Source: Leptolyngbya sp. FACHB-261 (GTDB lineage: Bacteria > Cyanobacteriota > Cyanobacteriia > FACHB-261). Taken from it: a stretch of 48,333 nucleotides of DNA. The position numbers were made by a program, and so were the translations under genes. Shown here in pieces: positions 8,055 through 16,644 of this stretch (within the stretch, counting starts at the first letter, position 1; each line of letters opens with the position of its first letter). The notes beneath the pieces are model-generated. The model was not told the origin of the DNA, ran no database searches, and was given only the letters and a program-made list of their open reading frames with translations. Location of the stretch: contig NZ_JACJPL010000021.1 in NCBI RefSeq assembly GCF_014696065.1, positions 1-48,333 of the forward strand. The letters are read 5' to 3'.

Positions 8055-8846
8055 ATGGCAAATCTAGAGCATCTTGCCCTCCTGAGAAAGGGAGCCGTCA
8101 AATGGCTTGAGTGGAGAACCGCTCACCTACAAATAGAGCCGGATTTGAGCGAAGCGAATCTCAGAGAAGCCAACTTGAGAGGGGCGAACTTCCAGGACGT
8201 CAACTTGAGAAGAGCTGACCTCTGCAAAACTAAGCTAATTACGGCTAATCTCAGTCGGGCTGACCTCATTGCTGCCAATCTCTATGAAGCGGAGCTAATT
8301 GATGCTGACCTCAGCTACACCAATCTGATTGGGGCTGTTCTCAGAGGCGCAGATCTGAGAGGTGCGGATTTGAGCTATGCCAATTGTGTCGGCGCTGACT
8401 TGCGAGGTGCAAATTTGCGGGGTGCAGAGCTTAATGAGGCAAATTTAAGAAGGACGGATTTGAGCGAAGCAAACCTTATTGAAGTGAATCTCAGTAACGC
8501 AACTCTGAGCAGCAGCAATCTGCATGAAGCTGAACTGGTTGGAGCCCATCTGTATAAGGTTGATTTGCACAAGGCTAACCTCAGAGAAGCCCATGTAAGC
8601 GGTGTTTATGCCTTTGCTGCCAATCTCAACGAAGCTTGCCTCTACCGGGCAGATCTCAGCTGGGGCAACTTTAGCAAGGCAACTTGCGTCGGTGCTGATT
8701 TTGAAGGGGCAAATTTGCGAGGCGCTAATCTGAGCAAAGCCAATTTGAGTAATGCTAACTTACTGGGCGCTGATTTATTTGGTGCGAACCTCAACCGGGT
8801 TAATCTCCAAGGAGCGACTATGCCCGATGGAATTATTCACTATTAA
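8055..8846 (+). CDS. Pentapeptide-repeat protein
   Basis: From about residue 30 to the end, nearly every fifth position follows A(D/N)LxX, for example DLSEANLREANLRGANF and ADLRGADLSYANCVGADL. About 45 tandem units would fold into a right-handed quadrilateral beta-helix. The N-terminal 30 residues (MANLEHLALLRKGAVKWLEW) form a non-repeat cap common in cyanobacterial members. Such proteins are abundant in cyanobacteria and few have known roles. The ATG at 8055 is preferred over upstream TTG 8001 because the family N-terminus begins there. It lies about 65 bases after ccmP; co-transcription is possible but not shown. Confidence 0.9.
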   Translation: MANLEHLALLRKGAVKWLEWRTAHLQIEPDLSEANLREANLRGANFQDVNLRRADLCKTKLITANLSRADLIAANLYEAELIDADLSYTNLIGAVLRGADLRGADLSYANCVGADLRGANLRGAELNEANLRRTDLSEANLIEVNLSNATLSSSNLHEAELVGAHLYKVDLHKANLREAHVSGVYAFAANLNEACLYRADLSWGNFSKATCVGADFEGANLRGANLSKANLSNANLLGADLFGANLNRVNLQGATMPDGIIHY

Positions 8847-8929
8847 CTGAAATTAGTTCTGGCTTAGTTGGGCCCTGCCTTCTAGATTCAAGATCAATGA
8901 GATTTCAAGACTAACGAAGACTAACGAGA

Positions 8930-8964
8930 TAACGCCTAAAAGCTTCTCAAACTCCTAGGCGTTA
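8930..8964. terminator. Possible terminator hairpin
   Basis: TAACGCCTA and TAGGCGTTA form a 9-bp stem with a 17-base loop between the convergent pentapeptide gene and the CSP41-like gene. There is no strong T run on either side, so it may be weak. Confidence 0.5.
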
Positions 8965-9005
8965 ATTGGATGAAAATTATTCAATGCAAATCAGAAGCTA
9001 GTCTA

Positions 9006-9935
9006 CTATCGGGCTAAAATCTCATCATCTGTGCTGAAATCGATCTCAGCTTTGTGGCGGTCAGACTTCAGGTAGTCATTTTCTAAAAAGTCCTTCAGCC
9101 CGTCGAGCAGCGTGAAAGCTGGACACCAATCGAGTTGAGCCAAGGCTTTATCAACTGAGGTGAAGAAATGCTGTTCCCGGAAAGGGAACGCCTTGCGCTT
9201 ACCAAAGTTGAATTGGCTGGCATCATAGTGAACTAGCTTTAGGCTTTCCGGAGACTTACCTGCCGCTTCCGCACAGAGGCGGGCCATGCCATTAAAGGTC
9301 ACGGCACGAACATCACTGATGTTATAAATCTGGCCGAGCGCTTCCTGACGGCCTAAAACTCGCGCCATCGCCACTGCCAAATCTTGAACATGGCCTAACT
9401 GAGTGAGGTACTGGCCATTGCCTGGAATGGGAACGGGACGATCGCGCAGAATGCGGTCGAAAAACCAGGCTTCTAAATCGTTGTAGTTTTGAGGACCGTA
9501 GATATAAGTCGGGCGAATAGAGGTAAAGGGTAGACCCTCGGCTTTGAGATACGCCTCCGTGTCGTGCTTGCCCTTGTGACGGCTCTTGGGATCTACCGGA
9601 TCGCCTTCCAAATGAGGCATCAGATCAGAAGCCTTATAGACTCCGGCTGAACTCATGTAGACAAAATGCTGCACCCGCCCAGCAAAGAGTTCTGCCAAGG
9701 GTTGAGTATCAGAGAGCTCGCGACCATTGTTGTCGAAGACGGCGTCAAACTGCTCAGCCGCCAATTTGCTTTTGAGCACGTCGGGATCTGTGCGGTCGCC
9801 CAGAATGACCCGTACGCCTTCGGGTGAGGGCTTCTTGCCTCGGTTGAACAGGGTGACTTCATGACCGAGTTTCAGCAACTCTTGCGTCAGATACACACCG
9901 ACGAAACGAGTCCCACCAATGACTAGAACCCGCAT
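9006..9935 (-). CDS. CSP41-like SDR-family protein (atypical NAD-binding epimerase fold)
   Basis: The product begins MRVLVIGGTRFVGVYLTQEL, with a Rossmann glycine motif (GGTRFVG) typical of extended SDR enzymes. The rest resembles the cyanobacterial orthologue of chloroplast CSP41b: YMSSAGVYKASDLMPHLEGD and IRPTYIYGPQNYNDLEAWF. The usual YxxxK active site of epimerases is not evident, as in CSP41 proteins. In chloroplasts these bind and cleave stem-loop RNA and stabilise transcripts; the cyanobacterial role is less clear. I prefer the ATG at 9935 (309 residues) over the GTG at 9962, because the nucleotide-binding strand normally starts at once. Confidence 0.85.
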   Translation of the reverse strand: MRVLVIGGTRFVGVYLTQELLKLGHEVTLFNRGKKPSPEGVRVILGDRTDPDVLKSKLAAEQFDAVFDNNGRELSDTQPLAELFAGRVQHFVYMSSAGVYKASDLMPHLEGDPVDPKSRHKGKHDTEAYLKAEGLPFTSIRPTYIYGPQNYNDLEAWFFDRILRDRPVPIPGNGQYLTQLGHVQDLAVAMARVLGRQEALGQIYNISDVRAVTFNGMARLCAEAAGKSPESLKLVHYDASQFNFGKRKAFPFREQHFFTSVDKALAQLDWCPAFTLLDGLKDFLENDYLKSDRHKAEIDFSTDDEILAR

Positions 9936-10003
9936 AATTTGAGCCCCCACCAACATCCGCACAAGTTTGCGCCTTCAGTCTACCGTGACTTAGTGCTTGT
10001 GGC

Positions 10004-10231
10004 TTAGGCGTCTAAATTGGTGCCCTCTAAACTGGCACGCGCCTTGGCATAGGTGGCCTGCTGCTCCGGCGTGGCCGCCTGCAAACACTCGGCGTGAACC
10101 CGTTCAATGCCCTCCAGATAGTCCTGATTCTGAGACAAAATTGGATTACTGCGAGTGGCTGCAATAAATGCCAATTGCGCCTTTAGCGGTAGCTTACGAA
10201 ATGCTTCTAGGCGTTGTTCTAGTGAAGCCAT
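10004..10231 (-). CDS. Small conserved-looking protein, unknown function
   Basis: The 75-residue product begins MASLEQRLEAFRKLPLKAQL and is predicted all-helical and acidic, with no membrane segment or Cys cluster. Codon use and helical periodicity look like a real gene. The ATG at 10231 is preceded by AAAGAG and is preferred over a start four codons upstream. It lies upstream of and in the same direction as the CSP41-like gene (gap about 70 bases) and is divergent from the SLOG-family gene. I do not recognise a named family. Confidence 0.65.
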   Translation of the reverse strand: MASLEQRLEAFRKLPLKAQLAFIAATRSNPILSQNQDYLEGIERVHAECLQAATPEQQATYAKARASLEGTNLDA

Positions 10232-10365
10232 CTCTTTACCCAATGATTTCGTAATCCTACCAGCATTGCCTAGACCTTACAGGACCTAATGCTTAGCTGA
10301 ACGGAAAGTTGAATACAACTTCCGATTAGTTGGGGATACTGTGTGTATTATGAAGCACTCAAACT

Positions 10366-11151
10366 GTGATGCGGCGCTCAAACAGTCACCCTCCAATGGA
10401 AAAGCCTCTCCAATTAACCTTCGCCAATGGACGAACGGCCTCTGCCATTCAAGTGGATGACTCTGTAGACCTAACTGCAGCATTGCGTAGGATGGGGCTT
10501 CAAGGTCCGCGTCCAGTGCTGGTAGTTGTGGGAGGAGCCAGCCAAATGACAGAAGAGAGCTTGGCACGGCTGCAACAACTGTTTGTTGAAGTGCTAGCGC
10601 CACTGGCTAAAGACCTAGACGCTTTTGTGGTCAACGGAGGTACTGATGCTGGGGTTATGCGCATGATGGGACAGGCTCGAGCGAAAACTGGCGCCCAGTT
10701 TCCACTGATTGGCGTCGCGCCCATTGGCACGATTGCCCTGCCTCACCAGCCTGCATCTGCGAATCAGGCAGAGCGCTTGGAGCCGAACAATACTCACTTT
10801 GTTCTGGTGCCCGGCAACGAGTGGGGAGATGAATCTCCTTGGCAAGCCCGAGTTGCCAGTACCCTTGCCAAAGATGCTCCTTCTGTGACGGTTCTGATCA
10901 ATGGTGGTGCGATCGCTTTAGTTGATGTGCAGGAAAACGTGAAAGAGGGGCGGCCCGTCGTGGTAATTGCGGGCAGTGGTCGCTTAGCCGACGAAATCGC
11001 TGATGCCAGTCTCCATCCGGAAGAGGCGGCACGCCAACCGGTAGCAGCGGTGATTGGCAGCGCTCATCTGACTCTGTTTAACCTATCGGAACCGATTGCT
11101 GAATTAGGCACAATACTGAGACAGCATCTGACCAGAGAGAAACCGGCATGA
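10366..11151 (+). CDS. SLOG-family (TRPM-like, LSDAT) nucleotide-sensor protein
   Basis: This 261-residue soluble protein has the Rossmann-like features of the SLOG superfamily, closest by eye to the prokaryotic 'SLOG in TRPM' group. Strand-loop motifs are VLVVVGGASQM (about 50-60), FVVNGGTDAGVMRMMG (about 87-102), VTVLINGGAIAL (about 175-186) and VVVIAGSGRLADEI (about 199-212). SLOG domains bind nucleotides or nucleotide-derived ligands; in TRPM channels the domain forms the N-terminal cytosolic region. The stop overlaps the start of the next, membrane-effector gene by 4 bases (ATGA), showing translational coupling. An internal ATG at 10396 (MEKPLQL) is an alternative start. The function as a sensor is inferred from family and context. 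Confidence 0.75.
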   Translation: MMRRSNSHPPMEKPLQLTFANGRTASAIQVDDSVDLTAALRRMGLQGPRPVLVVVGGASQMTEESLARLQQLFVEVLAPLAKDLDAFVVNGGTDAGVMRMMGQARAKTGAQFPLIGVAPIGTIALPHQPASANQAERLEPNNTHFVLVPGNEWGDESPWQARVASTLAKDAPSVTVLINGGAIALVDVQENVKEGRPVVVIAGSGRLADEIADASLHPEEAARQPVAAVIGSAHLTLFNLSEPIAELGTILRQHLTREKPA

Positions 11152-12272
11152 AGCCAACCACTGACGCATTAGACACGAGCCAGCGCAGTTTGACCCTGAA
11201 AGCAGCCTGGCGGCGATTCAGTGTCTATGACCGTAGTGCAACTGCGGCCCAAAGGCGCTTTATCCTAATGCGCCAGTCGATTTTGGTCCTAAGTGTTGCG
11301 GCTACAACTTTGGCAGTGCTGCAATCCAAGCTGAAGCCTCTGCAAGACTGTCAGACCCTATCAGTCCTGCAGGTCAACTTACCTTGTGGGGATTGGCTCA
11401 AGTGGGTCAGTGGCACGCTCTGGTGCTTGGTTATTCTGGCCCCGATCGTGACGAGTACTCTGCTAGCAGGAGCAGTCAAGTTCGACCGAGGCATCAACTA
11501 CATTCTGTTACGAGCTAGCGCTGAGGCAGTGAAGCGAGAGATCTTTCGCTATCGTGCTCGGACAACCCTTTATAAAGACCCTGCCGTTAGGGATGCCCAT
11601 CTGGCCCGCGAGATCCAAACCATCGGTGAACGGCTGATGAAAACCCAGGTCAATCAGGCTAGCCTGATGCCCTACGAGGACGTCAAACCTGATCCCAACA
11701 ATAAAGATGACAAATTCTCTGAATTGAATGCTCAGAATTATTTAAATTGGCGATTAATTGATCAACTAACTTGGTACCGAAAAAAAACACGAGTGCTGGA
11801 TACACAATGGCAACGTTTCCAGTGGTTAATTTATGTCCTTGGCGGTATTGGGACCTTTCTCGCTGCGATTAGTCAGGAGATTTGGATCGCTGTCAGTAAT
11901 GCTCTGGTAGGAGCTTTTGCTAGTTTTCTAGAACTTAAGCAAATGGATTCAACCCTGATAGCTTACAATCAGGCCGCCAATAATCTGGAGAATATTCTCT
12001 GCTGGTGGTATGCCCTTTCGCCAGATGCTCAGCAGCAGCCAGAGAACTTTGAGAAGCTCGTTGAGAACACCGAAACGGTGATTCAAGCTGAGGGCAATAG
12101 TTGGGTTCAAGAAATGCGGGATGCCCTAGCGGGTCTCTACAGTGATAAAGACGAGAACCGGAGAGAAGAACCTGCTCCGGATGATGCGGCTCCGCCCCCT
12201 GAGGAAGCTAGCAAAGCTCTTAGCCACTCAACTTCAACTAAAGCGGGCACAAAAGGGGATACAGCTGGCTAG
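11148..12272 (+). CDS. DUF4231/SLATT-type multi-TM effector-like protein
   Basis: The 374-residue membrane protein has two hydrophobic hairpins: TM1 about 44-62 and TM2 about 85-110, then TM3 about 224-243 and TM4 about 245-263. Between them is a helical cytosolic region of about 110 residues, and the protein ends in an acidic, disordered tail (about 315-374, rich in E, P, A, S). Two-TM modules next to SLOG or SMODS proteins are known as SLATT domains, predicted to act as membrane-perturbing or channel-forming effectors; DUF4231 is a related module. The 4-base overlap with the SLOG gene makes a two-gene sensor-effector operon very likely. No experiment is implied; activity and ligand are unknown. 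Confidence 0.72.
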   Translation: MKPTTDALDTSQRSLTLKAAWRRFSVYDRSATAAQRRFILMRQSILVLSVAATTLAVLQSKLKPLQDCQTLSVLQVNLPCGDWLKWVSGTLWCLVILAPIVTSTLLAGAVKFDRGINYILLRASAEAVKREIFRYRARTTLYKDPAVRDAHLAREIQTIGERLMKTQVNQASLMPYEDVKPDPNNKDDKFSELNAQNYLNWRLIDQLTWYRKKTRVLDTQWQRFQWLIYVLGGIGTFLAAISQEIWIAVSNALVGAFASFLELKQMDSTLIAYNQAANNLENILCWWYALSPDAQQQPENFEKLVENTETVIQAEGNSWVQEMRDALAGLYSDKDENRREEPAPDDAAPPPEEASKALSHSTSTKAGTKGDTAG

Positions 12273-12455
12273 GTTTAGTTGCACTAAGTTCTCCTAAGAC
12301 ACACTCTTGCATCAACAGTGCTGCGAGAGCAGGCATTGCTTTATCTACATTCCGTTTGTAGACTAAAGCAGCCTCTGCCAAAAGCAATCTTGCTCTAAAT
12401 CAAGTCGAGTCCATTTAGCTTGTAATTAAGCTAAGCAAGCCAGGAGAATTAGTTC

Positions 12456-13646
12456 GTGCAACCCCTAACTGACAGTGAGTTTGAACCACCCAAGAGGTTG
12501 CTGCAAGATAGCAACCTTCTGATTATTTTTTCAGTTTCGCTGATTGCTATCTTAGGAGTTTCTAGCGTCACCCCGGCTTTTCCCAAGCTGGCTGAAGCCT
12601 TAAGTGTCCCACCAGAAAAGATTGGCTGGTTAGTAACTGTCTTCACTTTTCCTGCGGTTGTTCTAGGACCAGTATTAGGTTTCCTCGCAGACAAATTTGG
12701 CAGAAAGAAAATTCTAACTCCTTCCCTAATATTATTTGGCATCGCTGGGACCGCTTGTGGGTTTGTCCGAGATTTTGACCTCTTGCTGCTGTTACGCTTT
12801 TTGCAAGGCATCGGCGCAGCTTCTTTGCTCTCACTCAACGTGACTTTAATCGGGGACCTCTACAGTGGGGACAGGCGTACAAACGCGCTGGGCTACAATG
12901 CCAGTGTCAGTAGCATTGGCACGGCGAGCTACCCGATCATCGGTGGTGCATTGGCAGTTTTCGGTTGGCACCAACCTTTTCTGCTGCCGATTATGGCAAT
13001 TCCTGTGGCTCTCTTCGTCTGGTTTGGGCTGCACAACACTGAGCCTAAGAACCAACAAAGCTTGTCAGGCTATCTGCGGAGTTCTTGGACGATCTTGAAA
13101 AACCGTCAGATTATTGGTCTGTTTATTGCCAGTGCCGCTAATTTCGTTTTGCTTTATGGCGCTTATGTCACGTATTTGCCACAGCTAATTAAAGAGTCGT
13201 TCCAATCCTCATCTTTTGTGATTGGCTTAATACTCTCTAGTATTTCGGTTTCCATTGCTTTGACCTCGTCTCAATTGGGCAGACTAGCAAAACGGTTTTC
13301 AGCTTCAGGTCTAATCAGAGCCTCCTTCGTATTCTATGGGCTCGCTTTACTCACCATTCCCTTGGTTGAAAATCTCTGGCTGCTGTTGCTTCCTTCAGCT
13401 CTGTTTGGTGTTGGCTTAGGAATCGGTTTTCCCAGTATTCAAACTCTCTTAGCGGAATTGGCACCTAGAGAATATCTGGCCACTGTGATGTCGGTCAATG
13501 GCACCTTTTTCGGTATTGGGCAGACGCTAGGACCGTTGTTGATGGGAGTCGCTTTTAGTTTAGGCGGAATCGATAGTGTGTTTTACACAGGAGTTGGCTT
13601 TGCAATTGTGGTATCAGTTGTGTTCCGCTATTGTACTTGTATGTAG
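12456..13646 (+). CDS. Major facilitator superfamily (MFS) efflux transporter
   Basis: The protein has 396 residues with about 12 predicted membrane helices. Signature motifs of drug:H+ antiporter-type MFS proteins are visible: the loop 2-3 motif GFLADKFGRKKIL (about residues 75-87) and a motif-C-like GIGFPSIQTLLAE region in the second half. The GTG start at 12456 is supported by AGGAGA, 8 bases upstream. The C-terminus ends abruptly with FRYCTCM just after the last helix, shorter than usual, so a slight 3' frameshift or truncation is possible. Substrate unknown. It follows the SLATT gene by about 180 bases, including a region that may carry its own promoter. Confidence 0.85.
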   Translation: MQPLTDSEFEPPKRLLQDSNLLIIFSVSLIAILGVSSVTPAFPKLAEALSVPPEKIGWLVTVFTFPAVVLGPVLGFLADKFGRKKILTPSLILFGIAGTACGFVRDFDLLLLLRFLQGIGAASLLSLNVTLIGDLYSGDRRTNALGYNASVSSIGTASYPIIGGALAVFGWHQPFLLPIMAIPVALFVWFGLHNTEPKNQQSLSGYLRSSWTILKNRQIIGLFIASAANFVLLYGAYVTYLPQLIKESFQSSSFVIGLILSSISVSIALTSSQLGRLAKRFSASGLIRASFVFYGLALLTIPLVENLWLLLLPSALFGVGLGIGFPSIQTLLAELAPREYLATVMSVNGTFFGIGQTLGPLLMGVAFSLGGIDSVFYTGVGFAIVVSVVFRYCTCM

Positions 13647-14017
13647 TGTTCTCGTGGGAACCAGTTTGGTGAGTAAGGCTCAGTCTTGGCAGAGCTTATG
13701 TGCATACTTGTGCCATATTCGTCAAGTACCGAGCGAACAACGCCAAATACTAGCAACTCCTCAACGAGCCTAAATTAAGCTCCGGTAAAGGCGACAGTTA
13801 TTTTGGGAAAGTATCTAGCAGAGCTAGCCTCCTCTCTATTTGGCAGCCCATTCAAAAGCAGAAATTGTCTAAGAAACTTGGACTCATGGGGTGGATCAGC
13901 TCTTTTATAAGCAGGGCTTATAAGGGTCTAATTTGTGCCTGCGAACACAATTTAGCTGCATATTAATCGTTCTTAAGGGGGACGAGCCATGAGATAAATA
14001 GGGGTAACTTTTGGGGG
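13647..14017. other. Intergenic region upstream of Gly-rich protein gene
   Basis: About 370 bases. The first 130 could encode continued MFS sequence in another frame, which fits a possible 3' frameshift, but this was not resolved. Near the end, GGGGGATG gives only a very close purine tract before the ATG at 14018. Confidence 0.4.
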
Positions 14018-14635
14018 ATGAGTTCGTCTAAAGAATCAATGTCGATGAACGCACAGGTTGGTGGCAGCTTATCCAATAAGCTTATTAGCGTTTTAGGAAT
14101 TTTAGGGGCAGGTGTTTTACTTAGCTTTCCTGCTGGTGCAGCAACTAATACTCACTCTACTGTTTCCAACAATTCAGTTGCCAAGGCTGAGCTAATTGCT
14201 CAGGGCCAAGGTGGCGGCTCCAGTGGTTCTTCTGGCGGCGGTGATAGTGGCCTAGGTGGTGCTACGGGTGGCGGTGCTACACCTGGTAGTTCTGGTAGCG
14301 GTACAGGTGGTGCCGGCAGTGGTACAGGTGGCACCGGTGGATTTGGTACAGGTGGTAATACTGGCGGAACCACAGGTGGCACGACGGGTGGTACGACCGG
14401 CGGTGGCTATACCGGTGGCACCACGGGCGGTAGCACTACAGGCGGTACGACCGGCGGCTACACCGGCGGAACCACGGGTGGCACGACGGGCGGTAGCACC
14501 ACAGGTGGTACAACGGGTGGCTATACTGGGGGCACCACAGGCGGTACGACGGGTGGCAGCTATACCGGTGGCAGCACCTCCGGCAGCTCCTATTCAGGCA
14601 GCGGTTCTACTGGAGCGGTTAGAGGTCTCTGGTAA
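14018..14635 (+). CDS. Secreted Gly/Thr-rich low-complexity repeat protein
   Basis: Residues about 18-42 form a signal-peptide-like hydrophobic stretch (LISVLGILGAGVLLSFPAGA) with an AGA-A cleavage context. From about residue 65 to 195 the chain is almost entirely Gly, Thr and Ser with periodic Tyr: units such as TGGTTGG, GGYTGG and GGSTTGG recur. The product would be extended, disordered or beta-rich, and exported. The DNA repeats are imperfect at the third base, so the protein repeat is under selection or diverging. ATG 14039 (MSMNAQ) is an alternative start. A strong terminator follows. Function is unknown; a role in cell surface or sheath structure is plausible but inferred. Confidence 0.75.
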   Translation: MSSSKESMSMNAQVGGSLSNKLISVLGILGAGVLLSFPAGAATNTHSTVSNNSVAKAELIAQGQGGGSSGSSGGGDSGLGGATGGGATPGSSGSGTGGAGSGTGGTGGFGTGGNTGGTTGGTTGGTTGGGYTGGTTGGSTTGGTTGGYTGGTTGGTTGGSTTGGTTGGYTGGTTGGTTGGSYTGGSTSGSSYSGSGSTGAVRGLW

Positions 14636-14670
14636 TCCGACTGAGCTTCTGCGAAAGCATATAAAGCTGC

Positions 14671-14705
14671 AAGAAGGCGAGCCAGAGAGCTCGCCTTCTT
14701 ATTTA
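14671..14705 (+). terminator. Rho-independent terminator
   Basis: AAGAAGGCGAGC and its exact complement form a 12-bp stem with a CAGAGA loop, followed by ATTTAATAG. It lies between the Gly-rich gene and the convergent gene at 14724-14975. Confidence 0.85.
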
Positions 14706-14723
14706 ATAGTTTATTTCTTTCGC

Positions 14724-14975
14724 TCACCTACGCATCTGCAGCTGTTCCAGTAACCTGACCGAGCGTTGATCAGCAATATCAGAGGCTGCAACCAGTAGGC
14801 AACGGCCAGCTTTGAGTTCAATACCGTAGTAATCTGAGCGTTCGCTCTTGTGAACATGCCAGATTCGATGCACGGGGAGGCCGTCATCTAGCCATTCCCA
14901 GCCCGCACTTGAAGCAAAGCGAATGGTGCCCTGCTGACTTTTTAGCAAGGGATTGAACAGTAGAAACAGAGACAT
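14724..14975 (-). CDS. Small protein of unknown function
   Basis: The 83-residue product includes IRFASSAGWEWLDDGLPVHR and YYGIELKAGRCLLVAASDIA, giving mixed beta-strand character and no membrane segment. The ATG at 14975 is preceded by GGAGAACCT at good spacing, which supports a real gene. It lies about 110 bases downstream of ndhN in the same direction and could be co-transcribed with it. I do not recognise a named family. Confidence 0.65.
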   Translation of the reverse strand: MSLFLLFNPLLKSQQGTIRFASSAGWEWLDDGLPVHRIWHVHKSERSDYYGIELKAGRCLLVAASDIADQRSVRLLEQLQMRR

Positions 14976-15085
14976 AGGTTCTCCAAGTTTTTATCGAGAG
15001 GTTAAAAGAAGTTAAAAGAGAGGAAATTGAAAAAAGGATTCTCTTAGAGAATTACTCTAATCTAGCCTGCTGAGGCAGGCGGTCA

Positions 15086-15562
15086 TCAGGGTATTACCTT
15101 ACCAGCCCCATCATCAGCGGAAACCTGCTGCAAGGGACGCCAATGAACTTCCCGTCCTCCACCAACTTCAACCACGATTTTGACGCGGGGTTCACGGCTT
15201 GGTAACAGAGAGAGAAACCGGAGTTCCTGATTAGTTAGTAGGCTGCCATCGTAGAACCAGAGTACAAAACCTTTCCCTTTAGGGGGTAAACGATCCAGGT
15301 GGTACTGAATGATAGGGGGGTGGAAGTAGGTCCGGATCTCCTTCTTACCTAAGTGCGCAGGACGAGCCCCATATACCTGCGTTAGGTATGCTGCCAGATC
15401 ACCAATGCCACGACCACTGATCATGGAAATTGAGTAGCCCGCCCCGCGTAGCCGCCGTTGATAGCGCCCTTCAAAGCCGCCCTCTAGGGGCACATACATG
15501 CCCAAGGCTCCATGCTTCTCTAAATCCTGAATGATCTTGCCGCCCGCCAGAATAAAAGCCAT
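15086..15562 (-). CDS. ndhN: NAD(P)H-quinone oxidoreductase subunit N
   Basis: The product (158 residues from ATG 15562) matches NdhN: an N-terminal IIQDLEKHGALGMYVPLEGG, FEGRYQRRLRGAGY, then GRGIGDLAAYLTQVYGARPA, HLGKKEIRTYF and LPPKGKGFVLWFYDG. NdhN is a peripheral subunit of the cyanobacterial and chloroplast NDH-1 complex, on the cytoplasmic side of the thylakoid membrane. There it supports cyclic electron flow, respiration and CO2 uptake. The central loop before HPPIIQYHL looks a few residues shorter than in some homologues. A TTG three codons upstream is possible. No other ndh genes are in this window; ndhN is normally unlinked. Confidence 0.93.
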   Translation of the reverse strand: MAFILAGGKIIQDLEKHGALGMYVPLEGGFEGRYQRRLRGAGYSISMISGRGIGDLAAYLTQVYGARPAHLGKKEIRTYFHPPIIQYHLDRLPPKGKGFVLWFYDGSLLTNQELRFLSLLPSREPRVKIVVEVGGGREVHWRPLQQVSADDGAGKVIP

Positions 15563-16644
15563 GCTGGTCAACTTGATAGATACAGACCTTCAATCTGTCC
15601 TTCCGTCTCCTATTTAGCTTCTGCTACAAGGATAAGACGGCGATGAAGCCAGCACGTGATGGAAGCTACCTAAGCCCAGAGAATTTACGGTACCTCCTAA
15701 AAGCCACTCCTAAACCTTGGTAAGCGATCTGCTGCGCTTTGGAAGTAGGCAAAAGGCATAAAAAGTAGGTCTTTAGCCAAAAGAATTACTAAGGCCAGAG
15801 AGAAAGTAGGTAAAGGTAGGAAAAAGTAGGTTAAAGGGCTTCTGAATCCACACAGTGTGGTGTGTGCCTACTAGGATGTTTAGTGAATCAGTTCCAGCGA
15901 TAGATGTCTTGAAGTGGGGTGTAGTTAATATGTCTGGGGAAAAGGCTTCAGGACGCAACCTCAGTTTGGTTCCCTTGTACATGCCTAGATAGCCCGTATC
16001 TTACCATCTCAGTCTTAACCAGTTCACTCGAAAGAAGTTTACAAAACCCTTGACAGATGTTAAGACTTGGACAAGCTAGGAACTCTGGGTAGACAGGGAA
16101 CTTGCGCCTTTGCGACAGTCTGCAGTAACGAAGACGTAACCTGAGTTGCGCATTAACGCAATTCGGGGTGCAGTGGGTGCCATGAACTTCGAAGCTACCC
16201 CTCAGTGTTGGTGCCTCTACTGCCTCTTTAAGGTTTGATAAGGGTTCTCCTACTTGTCCGTGCCATGTGAATCAACTAGCTGAGTGGACCTAGTTGATTA
16301 GTCGTTGCCCCAGTTGCTACGTGACAACTTGTCAACAGAGTGAGATTTCTACCTATTCCTCAGCTTTGGGTACCTCAGCTTCGCAACAACATGGTGGAAA
16401 GGAAGCTTTCTAAGCTAGCAATATCGACGTCTATTACTGCATTCCTTGCTGCTGATGGTAGGCAAACAGGGCGGAATCGAGCTTTACTTAGCCCTACCAA
16501 CCCAAGACCCACGGGTGCCAGCCCTTGCTGTACTACCCTTTTAGGAGTATGTACGTTGTTTATGAGTCCGACGTACCATAACTCAGATGATCCTTAGGTT
16601 ATCCATTTTCATCAATACTATTTTTTTGAGTTTTGGCAGACACC
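15563..16644. other. Long non-coding stretch
   Basis: About 1.08 kb without a gene I can support. Features seen are a cluster of AAAGTAGGT-like repeats at about 15745-15835, a TTGACA at 16049 without a convincing -10 box, and a palindromic CACACAGTGTGGTGTG at about 15850. A 69-codon minus-strand frame (15773-15982) starts with a fair-looking N-terminus but has no ribosome-binding site. The right end is the upstream region of the polysaccharide locus and may hold its promoter. Confidence 0.45.

Noticed and set aside
14200-14753. Pro-rich and Ala/Val-rich alternative frames across the Gly/Thr repeat gene
   Set aside because: They are by-products of the GGN/ACN repeat in other frames; only the frame with a signal peptide is credible.
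15773-15982. 69-codon minus-strand frame starting with a Lys/Arg-rich N-terminus
   Set aside because: No ribosome-binding site, and it runs through the AAAGTAGGT-like repeats; no recognisable motif.
16340-16597. 85-codon plus-strand frame
   Set aside because: Pro/Cys/Thr-rich composition without motifs or a ribosome-binding site in a long non-coding stretch.
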